Origin: Casuarius casuarius
Lineage: Eukaryota; Chordata; Aves; Casuariiformes; Casuariidae
Direction of reading: 5' to 3'
Assembly: GCA_003342895.1 (NCBI GenBank)
Contig: PTFA01000042.1
Span: 1 to 64,000, forward strand
DNA: 64,000 nt
Shown: positions 37,831 through 49,254 of the stretch, one piece after another
Position numbering within the stretch: the stretch's first letter is position 1
Layout: the number at the start of each line of letters is the position of its first letter
Made by a program: the position numbers and the translations under genes
The notes under the pieces: model-generated
The model's input: the letters and a program-made list of their open reading frames with translations, nothing else
Database searches by the model: none
What the model was told of the DNA's origin: nothing

Positions 37831-40800
37831 ACACCACAAACTGCATACATACGTAAGAAGAAGAATGTGGCTCATGACTCAGTCCTAGAGGCCGCCAGCC
37901 TTTCCATATGTTTTTGTGAGCAGAACATCACAAAGAAGAATAGGAAAAGAAATAGCAATGTTAACATATAGGCCTAGTCCTGTTCCTATTTTGAACTAGA
38001 TGAAGTCTGCTTGCCTCCCAAGACAGAGCTAAAATCTGTATTGCAGTATTTTGGCCCACTCTTTTAATGGGACTAATTTAATACTACATAGTACACTACT
38101 CATGAGCTTGAGGGAGGTGAGAGGGATGCAGTTACCACACAAGCAGGGAGGCGCAGGGTGAGGAAAGGAGCAGTAGCATCACCTTTCCAGTGGCAATGAG
38201 TACAGCTCTGTCCCAGCCTGTGGAGCTTCAGTATATGCATTAATACTATTAGTCTTCAACAGGAAAAATACAGCATCAGTAGATACAGTGCAATCTGCAT
38301 ACATCTTTCTCCTCTTCTTGGGAGACCAACCCAAAAAGAATATGGTAAATAGATCCGTATGCCTATTTATTCTCTTTCCTGAACCTGCAAACCTGATTTA
38401 TACTGGATACCTTGAACAGAATCAATATTTTATTGCCTGGTGCCCTGAGCTTTTCCAGTCTCCTTTCCAAAGGGCTGCGTTATAAGTTCGTTGAGTTTTT
38501 TAAATATCATATATAATAACAACAGAGAAACTGTGGAATTCAGTTATACTCAATAGGTGTCATTTTGGTCTCCCTCTAATTGCTTCTGCCAAGATACTCA
38601 AATATAACATCCACAGAAATTATATGGAATATGCTAACTACTACACATATTTTTTCCACAACCATTAATTTCTGTATACTAAATTGTATACTTTGGCAGA
38701 ATCTTCAAGTGTGTACAGTTTAGAGATTGCACTATAATATGATATTGCAACATGAAGTGGGAGTATTTGGAACACTGATCAGACAAATTTAGCAATGGTT
38801 TAAAATAGGTAGTTCCACATTTAAATATAACACAGAATATTATACATATAAAACTAGCCCTATTAAAGCTAACAAAAGAATTCTTTATCCTCTTTACATG
38901 CACACACGCACACTTCCCCTACAGTTTCCATAAAATAATATTATATATAAATTCTCATTTAGTGGGATTTAAAAATTTTTTAATGACTTTGCTGAATCAG
39001 AACCTCGTTCTGCACACATAGCATTGGTGGAAATTCTCCCCTAAAGCAAAAATAATATATGGATAAAAGCATTTTTTGAACAGTATTACTTTTAGCTGGA
39101 AAGAACAAATCTATAAATTATTATTTTCAAGACTTACTTGGTTTTGGTGGAAGGAAAGAGGAGAAAAAGTGAAATAATAGAAAATATTTTGATTTTTGTT
39201 TCCTATATTTCATCAGTCTGTGAAAACCATTCTTGATAAATCACTTCAGTTTCAGTTTCAAAAAAAGTTTCAGAAAACCACTGTAAATCCAGAAATCTTC
39301 CCCATGTTGACTGTCATATTTCTGTTCAAAAATTACTACTAAAATATTCTGCATGAAACAAAAATTAAGATTGTATTTTAATATTTAACTTCATCATTTT
39401 GGGGGACAGGCCATCTTTTAATTGAAAATAATATTTTAATAACACATTGTAAATCAGTTCTAATAACAGATCACGTGAGTTTATTGAAATAAACTAAGAG
39501 AAAAATATCCAGTGTAAAAGGAATTAAATATATAATGCATGCTAGCTCCTTTACAAGCATTTGAGCCTCTCTGTTTGGAAACTCCACAGCTCTTTCGAAT
39601 CTTTATGGATGTTGTAGTTTCATTTGGGTGCCAGATTGTTATTTATACTCATTTGCAGTTTTTACTCACACCTATTATTTTGTTTTACTAATCTGATTTC
39701 CTTACTACACTACAGCCATCTCAGAGAAGTTTTTATTACTGAAAGCTGATGCCATCTGAACCTTTTACAATATTACCAAGTATTTGACACTATTAAACTC
39801 TTTAAGGGGTCAGGAAGGTCCTGGAGCTTCCCACAGGCGAGAGGTCTCTCACTCTCTTCTGCAATCTCTACGGGCAGGTGATAGGATGCTTCTGCAGGCT
39901 GGGATTAGTCCCAGGGGATTTCACACTGTATGGGGAGCATGGGGGACCCTGGACCCTTCTCTTTTCTTCCCCATGCCCTTTTGAGGCCCGGGAGCCCTAT
40001 CCCACGGGAGCTCTATTCTAGTATGACCTCCTGCCTCATCCAGTCTCAGAGCTCAAAGACAGGACTCTGTGTCCTGCCGACATCTAGCAACTTAAGCAGT
40101 GTTTGCTACCTGAGTACCTGCTACTACTATGCTATTGATATATTGCCAAGCAACACTGTGCATTATCATGACTATACACATACAAAACTGGAATATTGCA
40201 GTGAATTAGAACTGGTTGATATCAAAGCTGAGAATGTTATAATATTTTTTTAAAAAATAATTCATGGAACTTTCGAAAGTGCATATACCTTGGAAAGTCA
40301 TAATTCTGTAATAATACATGGCATTACAATCTCGTAAGATTACACGTTTATTATTATATATGCATAAGGTAGGTATGTCTAGATGCAGCCTACTGAGAGC
40401 AAATGTAGATGTTTATTATAATGACACAGATAGACCCAGATATATAGGTAAACACATAAAAGGGAAAGAAACGAAATACTGCAGCTCCACGTGTTTTTCA
40501 GAGTAGGAAAAGATTTTTGTTCAGACTCCAATATTTCTTGTGGAAATACTTTGCAAGAGAGGCATGTTTTCCATTAACCTAAATACTGTTAACCCCAATA
40601 GAAAACACACTGCTAAGAAAATGACTTGATCATACATAATTCAAAAACACTGTGCTACACATCTGCTTAGGGAGCTGTATGTAGTAACCTGCTAATGCTG
40701 AGATACTAGCTTAATTACTTTTCAAAATTATTTGTTTGTTCTGGAAAGCTAATCCACAGATTCATGTTAATCCACAGACAGTATGTGTAGATCCACATGA

Positions 40801-43800
40801 CAAGCTTGATCCGGAGCATATGAAAGTCAATGGAAGTTCATTGACGTCAGAGGGTTTCAGATCACAACTTAAAATAAGGTATTGCAGTACCGCATTGAAA
40901 AATCTCATTTGTGAGCCCTTCATCTGGGGAGGCATCTTTTCTCTTTCTTTCCCTTTCTTTCTCTCTTTCTATATGTTTCTCCCTTTCGCCTTTCTTCTCA
41001 TTCTTCCTTGTTTGCTTCTTCAAATCAACTGAACAACCAGATACGGAAAATTCAGTGACACCTTAATGTCGACCTCTCTCAGCCAGAGCTGGAGTCAGTG
41101 CATTTCTGAACCTCAAAATGGTATGTGGGTCTGAGAAATATGAGGTTAGCAGCAAAGGTATCCTCTGCCTCCTAAGGCACGATTCACAAGCATTTCAGCA
41201 TGCATGATTACAAAGTTGTTGCCGTGATTGCGTATGTTTTCTGGGATGCTGTCAATTCCATCGTTTGTTGCCATTGTGCAGTATTTCACTGTTTTCTGTT
41301 GTCTCAGGCACCTTTCCTCACATTTCTCTTCTTTGTATAAGAAAACAGACATGTGTGGCATGCTATTCACTTATATGTTGTGCTGTTTGCCTTAGCTGCA
41401 GCCAATAAAAGGAAGGTGTAAACCACAGATAGTGTTGACTCCATTATTAAAAAATACGTTGAATGTTTCCAACTCAATCCTTGTTAAAGGCTTTGGGTTT
41501 GTTTTTTGGGTTTTGCTCTACTACAGGTTGTTTTATTACTGATGTGGAGGCAGTTTTGCATCTAAACCAAGGAGACTTTATTTAGAATTTGATGACCCCT
41601 TCACAGCACAGGACACAGCATCAGTGGACAAGACCCAAGGGAGGTACTTTCTTTGAGGTATCCAGAGAACTTCTATTTCCAACATGAACAGAATAGTCCT
41701 GCGATATCAATATTATTGAGCCACAGGAAATGAGTGGTGTCAGAGTCCGTAAACAGTCTCCTCAGTGAGCAGTGAAAGACCGCACACTTCATGAACTTAG
41801 CGTGCTTCAGTCTCCCCTTAATTCTTCTTTCCCACTCATTTCTATTATGGAGATGTCTGATTATAGATACTCTGTTATAAAGACTCCCTTTTCACACACA
41901 TGCACACACACGCTCACTGTGCATGTAAGGCATCTGATTGCAATTTGGGCTGGTCTGCAATGGACACTCATAGCAGTCCCAGTGTTGCTTTTCCTGGGTA
42001 TACTTTTACTGAATCTTTCTTTGATGTATGCCCTAGCAGAGTTTCTGACACTGAGCAAGGCAAACAAGGCAAGTTCAACCTAGCCAATTTCTGGTCTGAA
42101 GCAGAGATACCAAAAAAGATAAAATAGGTGACAAATCCCTGGGAGAGCAAGTTGACTGTTTTATGCCTTCAAAATGCTTCCAGCTAATGTTAGCCAAATA
42201 TCACAAACAAGTAGTCTGTCAGGCCAGCACAGCCTAGCAGCAAGAAAGAAATGGAGAAATTAAATTCCTTCTCTAAACAGAGAGCACAGAGCAAAGCTTT
42301 AGCAAAGATGTGCCTCTGACCAACTCCTGCCAAGATGTATTGCTTGGGAGAGCGAAACCCAGTAATCAAGTCTGTTCCACTGTAGGATGAAAAGAACAAA
42401 TGTTGATCTAGTTTCCAATCTGAGAGAAAGCTCTCCTTCCCTTGAGGGCACAGTTTAGCTTATTAAGCAACTTTTCTTAGCACAAATAGTCAGCAGTTTG
42501 GGACTTAGCACCATCGGCCTGATCAAGACAGCTGGCAAATATCACCTGTCACCTGAGTGCACAGAGTCTGATATTATGCCATCATACCTTTCCTGTGCAC
42601 CTGGGATCCTGCTACACTTTCTTTCCATTTGGAGACAGAATTAAATTAATATTATTTAAAAAAAACAGCTCGTTATTAAAGCTGTCAAAATCTTCCCCAG
42701 AAGAAGATGTTTCATGACAACCCAAGATGTCCTCGTGTTTCTGTTGTTTTAACTGTTTAAGTTTTTTTTCTTCTTTTCACAGACTTTCAATAGTTGGGGG
42801 ATGCTTCTCATCTTTTGCAAAAATAAATGAATACATTAAATGCACTGTATTTTTCAAGCAATGTTGAAAACTCGGTAGAGATTTATCTAGCTAAACAATA
42901 AGTGTGTGCTACAATAACATTTATAAGTTCTTACACCATAAGAAACAACACCACACGAGGCAAAGCTATTTCTGTAACATGACAGGGAAAAGGACAGTGG
43001 CATAATTTGTGGGAACACTGCAACAGCTATGATTATAATGCACTTTCTCTTCTTTTATGGTAGCAGTCAGATTTCTAAGCATACAGATAAGAGCAGAATG
43101 GCACAGGCACACCTTGCCTTCCTTGAAATGGATTGGAAGTGAACATCACTATGGCATAATCTAAACCCCAATAGGCATCAAGGGTTGTGCTACCACTACA
43201 CAGACAACCTAGCCTGACTGGGAGTGGAGATGTTTTCTTAGGCCATGTGGTTATGACTGAACCATATATTTGCTGCACAAGCTACCTGAAGAAAGTAGAA
43301 GAGCTCACTCCCTAAAGGCTGATTTCCTCTGCAGTAATGCACCTCTAACAGGTATGTGTTTATTTACATCATATCTGTAGGCCTCATGAAATCTTTGTCG
43401 GTTCCAAGGAAACCGTCAAGTTTATGCAATTATGACATTATACTCCAATACTCAGTGTAAACAAGGGTCAGAGATATCCCAGATCATGAAAATATTAGCT
43501 TCCAGATGCAGACTGGATCTTGCAGGCCTTGTTCAGATGTCTGTATTGTGCCTCCAATGCTTTCCAGGTCCAGGCAGGACCATCAGCACAGATGAGGCAT
43601 GATGCAACCCTGTTTCAAGTCTGCTTCAGAAGCAGTACTGATGTCTCTCTACCCAACATAATAAGCTTTTCCAGATCCCTGAGCATGGTGCAGCACATGA
43701 TGAGGCATCACACTAAACTTGTTAGGCAGACTGATTGCTGAGGTTGAACGAAAGCGCCCTGCTGAATCCACAAGGGTCTGTCACCCACAGGTATTGCTCT

Positions 43801-43921
43801 CTCCAACACTGTTGTTCTAGGAGTGCGGTACAAATACATCTAAGTGAGCTCCCTGCAGAACAGGCTCCAAACTTGGAAAGTTAGAAAATTCTTTCATTTT
43901 ATGCTAAAGAAAGCTTGTCTT
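37831..43921. other. unique non-genic sequence
   Basis: No gene supported. A 56-bp imperfect palindrome lies at 40808-40863. TTTTTTTTCTTCTTTTCACAG ending near 42781 is a good acceptor-like sequence, but no matching donor follows an open frame. Open frames here are short and unrecognised. Confidence 0.5.
40808..40863. repeat. imperfect palindrome bounded by GATC
   Basis: The left half, GATCCGGAGCATATGAAAGT continuing CAATGGA, matches the reverse complement of the right half (TCATTGACGTCAGAGGGTTT continuing CAGATC) at most positions. The centre is the same CATTGACTTCAATGG-type motif found elsewhere in the window. The form is that of a small palindromic, MITE-like repeat, now diverged. Confidence 0.6.
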
Positions 43922-43926
43922 ATTTA
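43922..43926. repeat. target site duplication, left copy (ATTTA)
   Basis: ATTTA abuts the TG terminus at 43927 and matches 45124-45128. Confidence 0.75.
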
Positions 43927-43999
43927 TGTCCTGATCGTTACAATCCCAAGGATGAGATTAAGACACTAAAACCGGACAAATATCGTACAACCTTTTANC

Positions 44000-44005
44000 T
44001 TTATT
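44000..44005 (-). promoter_or_regulatory. LTR polyadenylation signal AATAAA
   Basis: The plus strand TTTATT reads AATAAA on the minus strand. It is about 75 bases from the LTR end, the spacing expected for a signal just before R/U5. One base close by (43998) is ambiguous. Confidence 0.65.
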
Positions 44006-44180
44006 TTCCACGAAGTGGGGGGGGGGAAAGGTGGGGAAAGGCGAAGGGGAGGAGAGAGAAAGAGAGAGAGAGAGAAAGAGATATCACCACCCGTGGATCC
44101 AGCGGCGTCCCGTTGGTCCTCTTCACCCTGGGTGTAAATTTTAGCGATGCGCGTGCAGTAGTTACAACTCGAGCAGGGTC

Positions 44181-44920
44181 NNNNNNNNNNNNNNNNNNNN
44201 NNNNNNNNNNNNNNNNNNNNNNNNNNNNNNNNNNNNNNNNNNNNNNNNNNNNNNNNNNNNNNNNNNNNNNNNNNNNNNNNNNNNNNNNNNNNNNNNNNNN
44301 NNNNNNNNNNNNNNNNNNNNNNNNNNNNNNNNNNNNNNNNNNNNNNNNNNNNNNNNNNNNNNNNNNNNNNNNNNNNNNNNNNNNNNNNNNNNNNNNNNNN
44401 NNNNNNNNNNNNNNNNNNNNNNNNNNNNNNNNNNNNNNNNNNNNNNNNNNNNNNNNNNNNNNNNNNNNNNNNNNNNNNNNNNNNNNNNNNNNNNNNNNNN
44501 NNNNNNNNNNNNNNNNNNNNNNNNNNNNNNNNNNNNNNNNNNNNNNNNNNNNNNNNNNNNNNNNNNNNNNNNNNNNNNNNNNNNNNNNNNNNNNNNNNNN
44601 NNNNNNNNNNNNNNNNNNNNNNNNNNNNNNNNNNNNNNNNNNNNNNNNNNNNNNNNNNNNNNNNNNNNNNNNNNNNNNNNNNNNNNNNNNNNNNNNNNNN
44701 NNNNNNNNNNNNNNNNNNNNNNNNNNNNNNNNNNNNNNNNNNNNNNNNNNNNNNNNNNNNNNNNNNNNNNNNNNNNNNNNNNNNNNNNNNNNNNNNNNNN
44801 NNNNNNNNNNNNNNNNNNNNNNNNNNNNNNNNNNNNNNNNNNNNNNNNNNNNNNNNNNNNNNNNNNNNNNNNNNNNNNNNNNNNNNNNNNNNNNNNNNNN
44901 NNNNNNNNNNNNNNNNNNNN
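44181..44920. other. assembly gap (740 N)
   Basis: A run of N lies wholly inside the LTR element. The length may be an estimate. The two very long open frames that seem to cross it (43915-44940 and 44001-44996) are artefacts of the N run. Confidence 0.99.
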
Positions 44921-45123
44921 GTCCCAAAGTCTCTGCCTGATCGTGCCCTGGTTCGGCGCAGGCTCGGTGTGTCCCAGGTGGTCGCAGGGAGACCACTTTG
45001 GGGGTCGCAGCAGCTCAGTCCTGTTTCCGCCGGGAACAGATGGCTTGTTCGGGGTTATGGTTTGCTTGCACCTTATGTACCAAGAAATGTTTAAGGCAAA
45101 AGTTCACTCATCTGTCCGCCACA

Positions 45124-45128
45124 ATTTA
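45124..45128. repeat. target site duplication, right copy (ATTTA)
   Basis: ATTTA follows the CA terminus at 45122-45123 and matches 43922-43926. Confidence 0.75.
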
Positions 45129-48100
45129 GCAGCAGGTAAGCTGATCACTGTTAGACCTTTAAGCTCACATCAGCCTGAATCCACATTTTGCTGGTCCAGA
45201 CAGATTACCAGTCTGCAGTCAAAGAAGAAGAATATTTTGTACTTCTGTGTTCTTCTTACAACTGATAAAATTACACTTCTCAGCATTTAAAAAGTCTTGC
45301 TGCATATTTCTGGTGCAAATGCACAGAGCACTAAAAAATATCAGTATCATAAATGGTACTTGTTCAAGTAGGATATGCAGTTACAAAAACATTATTTTAA
45401 ACAGCCATGGAACAATATTATACTTCTGAACATGTGAATAGATACACTGTCTTTTCTATCCTCTTTCAGAGGCTCGGCTGTCTGACAATCCTCTGTGTTT
45501 AAATGGCATTTAATATCTAAACTGCTGTGTTTCAAAACTATGTTCAGCTTTTCAATAACTGCCACTCTGAAGAAACAAATATTCTCCTGAACACCTCTAG
45601 TGATGAATTAAGATCCCGCTCTGATTCACGTATTGTTCCTAATACCCAGAAAGCATTTATATTTTTCAATGCTGCGAAAGATACTCCTGATGGAAATACA
45701 ATTGTTCGATTTCCATGTTGACACTACAGAAGGAGAAAAAAGAAAGGACATTATGGCTACAAAACAGTGAAGTCCAAGATCTCTAAAGGTGTTACCATGC
45801 TCAGAGCTGTTCTTACATGCTTTGAGGCATCTTCTATCAAATACACTAAGCGCCTAGAAAGTAGGTACCCCTGATTCAAACCACATGTTGCAACTCCTAG
45901 CTGCTCTGATGATCTCATCTCTCAACCATCATGTGCCATTGTGCATTGTGCAATCCTCCCCTTCATTCTCAGTCCTGGCTTGTTTAACAGAGCTCATTCG
46001 AACTGTGTTTTTCCACAATACATAGGAGTATAAATATTAATTTCTCACTTTCTGTACCTATAATTGAATTTCACTTCAGAAATAATATTTCCAGAGGTGT
46101 CTCCAAAAGATAGTTAAAAAATATGCGGTTCCCCAGTTATAATAAATTGAACTCCCTGCATGTATTGAATATAGCACCCTGTAATTTTTGTTCATTAATT
46201 CTCCATAATTGTGTCTAATTGCATCTGTTACTTATGCAAACCTCCCAAGGCCTTGCACATAAATAACTCCCATTGACTTCAAGAGAAGTTACTCATATCC
46301 TGCAGTAGGAAGAGAGTCCTGTTTACATTTCATTGCAGATTTTGCTTCATAAACTCAAGAGTGTTTGGCCGCCTTTAACACAAATCCAAGAAATTCGCCT
46401 ACGTATCTGAAGAATGAAAGAACCAGAAGAACTGAAATGTAAGAATAAATTGTTTCAAGGTAGTGCTTCACGCTTTCTCTCATGCTTTCTCTCAGGCTTG
46501 GGAGGAGCATGTAGCTTCATAACTGAAAATGTGTGAAAATACGTGATGAACAATCTCAGTATTTCTCTTCAAATCCTTTCTCTCTTCTTTGCCATTTCTA
46601 TAAAATGTTAAAATGAATTACCCTGATCTGGCACTGATTCTGCTGCCTATTATACTAAAAAACATCCTTCGTATTCCATTTTACAATATTCCCAGGCTTT
46701 GTCTCTCTGTATCTCCCTCCCTTTTTAGAATACATTTGGGACAATTTTATTTGCTGACCAACACCTGGTCAGTGAGATACTGGACAATGAAGCACTATAG
46801 CAGTGTAAAGGTACATGTGTCGACATACATGATAGAAGAGGAATAACTTAGGTTAATGTGTATGTATTACTAACAGCATGAAGCCAGGTTCTTACTCATT
46901 TTCCCTACTCATGTGGGATGCCATCTCACTCCACAAGTATGTCTGTTAATTACAATAACTGAACATTCTAAATCTGTTTTCAATAGAAAATAGAGTTAAT
47001 CTGAAAATGATAAAGTAGGGAGTATCTATTATGTCTACAAATACATTTGTGGATGACGAGAGGTATGTGCATTACCTGCCTAATCACTTTGCTGACGTCT
47101 TCCATCACTTTCCTCTATCTTTATTCCATCCTCTAATCAGTTAACTCCAGAGAGAGAAATCATGTCTTTGATCAGAAAGGACCACATACATTGCCCGTGC
47201 TTTGGAAATCTCAGTAAGGAATATATATGCAGTTAGGATTCTTATTATGAACAAGAAATCATTTAGTTTTAAATAGCAATAGGTGAATATTTCCACCTAC
47301 AGACAGTAAATTACGATGAATGCAGGGGAAGAGTGAAAGACAAATCTTGACTTCATATTTCCTGAACAGTTGGCAATTACAGTTTTTGAATTTTATTATT
47401 TGAGTGGGCAATCTCTTCTTAGTAATAATTCTCTTTTGATTAAATCTTCTGGTGATTAGATCTGTATGCACTAAGCTGGATACCAGTTTCAAAGACAGAT
47501 GTCCCTTTTCTTTCACCCACAGTGAAATTCATCCATATGCAGAAGGCCAGTCTGAGGCCAATTCACCATTTAAAAGTCACTGGATTTTGCAAAACAGAGT
47601 TAAAGTGCAATTTAATTAGTGCCTAGGGCTACCTCTGGCTCCTTGCAAGGGGAGAATTTCACCCATAAATCTTTATACATCTTGTTCCACTGATAAATTA
47701 ATACTGAATCTGAATTTTTTAATACAAGGAACAGGTAATAGTTATACTGCTGAGTGAGGCTTTTTCAGCATCTTTGGACTGGAAATAAAGTGTTCCCCAA
47801 GTGGACATAAAATACATGGCAAGTTTAACAACCTTCTTACGTTGTCTCTTAAAATTCTCCCTGGCCCAATGTAAAAATCTATTTGAGTGATTTCGGATAG
47901 CTTAAAAGAGAGCTCCAGCCTCCTACTTAATATCTGTGCTAACATCATCATCCACCATGTTCAGGAAATAACTATTTTGCAAGGGGATACTTTCTTTTTA
48001 TGGATAATAAAAATATTTGCTGGCTGGGATAATAAACCTTTATTAGGAGGAAGAAGATCAAATTATTTTTTATCAAAATATTCAGTAATTCTTCCACTTA

Positions 48101-49158
48101 GCTTGATTCTGCTTAGTTTAAATTCAAACAACAAGATTTGTCTGAATTCAGTGATGCTGGATCAAGTCTTTGAGAACTCATTACAAAAATGGTGTTGACT
48201 CCCTAGACAGCATCTTAGCCAGTTACTAGTGCATATCCGGAAAATCAATTACTTGGAAGAATTTTCCTGCCCAGATCTCTGCACCATCTACCCTGGACTT
48301 ATGCAGTAACTGATAGCATAGAGTGAAAGCAATTGCTAACCATTTGCTGAGAGCTTGTTATATATACATTTTGCTGGTATATTTCCTGCTGATATCAGAG
48401 TATATCCAAAAGCTATATTATTAAATGTGTGGTATTAGAGCTCTTCTGTGAGGGAAACCTAACACTTTGTTTTGATAGGGACTGTATACAGAGTTAAAAG
48501 AAGTGATTAGCATGAAAAGCGTGTCATTTAATTTGGCTACCTAGGCCCCACAATGCAAATCACTGCTGTGCCCATGTGAAATACTACCACACTTCAGAGG
48601 GTCCCCTCTCCAGCCCAGGACAGTGACTAATATAAAAATGCACTAGCAGACCAGTCTACTGCTTTCATGACTTGGGTGCCCAATTCTCATGAGTGGCAGA
48701 GTGCTGCTGCAAGATACGAGTTCCTTCAAAGCTTTTTGAAGCAAAGAAGCACTCGACAGCATCAGTCCCTAGCAAAAATTGTGCAAATCAGGCAGGGTGG
48801 GATCCTGACAAAAAAAGCATAGCCCATGTAAATTCTTATTAAAATCAGCAGTATGTGGTGAGGACTTGAGAGCAAGGCTTCACCCTTGGAAGCTATAAGC
48901 AACCAATAATTAGATTTCCAGGTCTCACTGTCCCTTTATGGGATTCTCAATTTGAAAGAGTGTAACTAACCAGTAAATGATCTGCTGTGGTCTCGGAAAG
49001 CAAACTGAATCAACATGTAGAGGATTTAGACCATTCCGATAAATACATTTAAAAACAAAATCAACGGGAGTTTTCAAATAGGCCTTGAGTGAAAAAATTT
49101 TGAGGGCCTGTATAATATCTCCAGCTGATATCTTCTGCATATGTGCCTGAACTGCAAA
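45129..49158. other. unique AT-rich non-genic sequence
   Basis: No gene supported. A 12-base tandem (GCTTTCTCTCAT/GCTTTCTCTCAG) lies at 46472-46495. A dispersed motif copy lies at 46268-46308. Short open frames such as 45527-45721 and 47887-48198 are unrecognised. Confidence 0.5.
46268..46308. repeat. dispersed near-palindromic motif copy
   Basis: CTCCCATTGACTTCAAGAGA followed by AGTTACTCATATCCTGCAG parallels the copy at 26132-26170 (CCATTGACTTCC, then GTTACTCCCATCCTG). The shared extension beyond the core shows that they come from one repeat family. Confidence 0.5.
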
Positions 49159-49254
49159 GCGGCCAAATAGCGCTCTGAAAGCTCTAGCAGCTCTGACGGA
49201 ATCTCACAGCGCACAGCTCCACTGGAGCGAGAGCGCAGCGAAAATTCCTGGCGA
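49159..49254. other. short CpG cluster
   Basis: Eight CpG lie within about 96 bases (AGCGG, AGCGC, GACGG, AGCGC, AGCGA, AGCGC, AGCGA, GGCGA), close to the number expected without CpG decay, while the surroundings are nearly CpG-free. A minus-strand open frame (49074-49322) runs across it but is unrecognised. It may be a small unmethylated regulatory site or a recent insertion. Confidence 0.4.

Larger units (their letters stand above)
43922..45128 (-). mobile_element. endogenous retrovirus LTR (class III/ERVL-like), minus strand, with target duplication
   Basis: The element spans 43927-45123 on the plus strand, beginning TGTCCTGATC and ending GTCCGCCACA, that is TG...CA ends with inverted TGT/ACA termini. 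ATTTA flanks both sides (43922-43926 and 45124-45128), a 5-base target duplication. On the minus strand it reads U3 (45123 downward), a pyrimidine tract near 44080-44020, AATAAA at 44005-44000, a short R, and about 50 bases of U5 containing TTTTAGTGTCTTAATCTCAT. A 5-base duplication and this U5 form suit ERVL-like elements. Class is inferred. The visible flanks are rich in intact CpG, implying a young insertion. The gap inside prevents deciding between a solo LTR and a collapsed provirus. No viral gene is visible. Confidence 0.8.

Noticed and set aside
42760..42870. Strong polypyrimidine tract and CACAG acceptor
   Set aside because: The frame after it runs about 27 codons to a stop with no donor. 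AATAAA follows, but there is too little to call a terminal exon.
43915..44996. Two open frames of over 330 codons on opposite strands
   Set aside because: Most of each frame is the N run, translated as unknown residues; only the edges are real sequence, and those are LTR.
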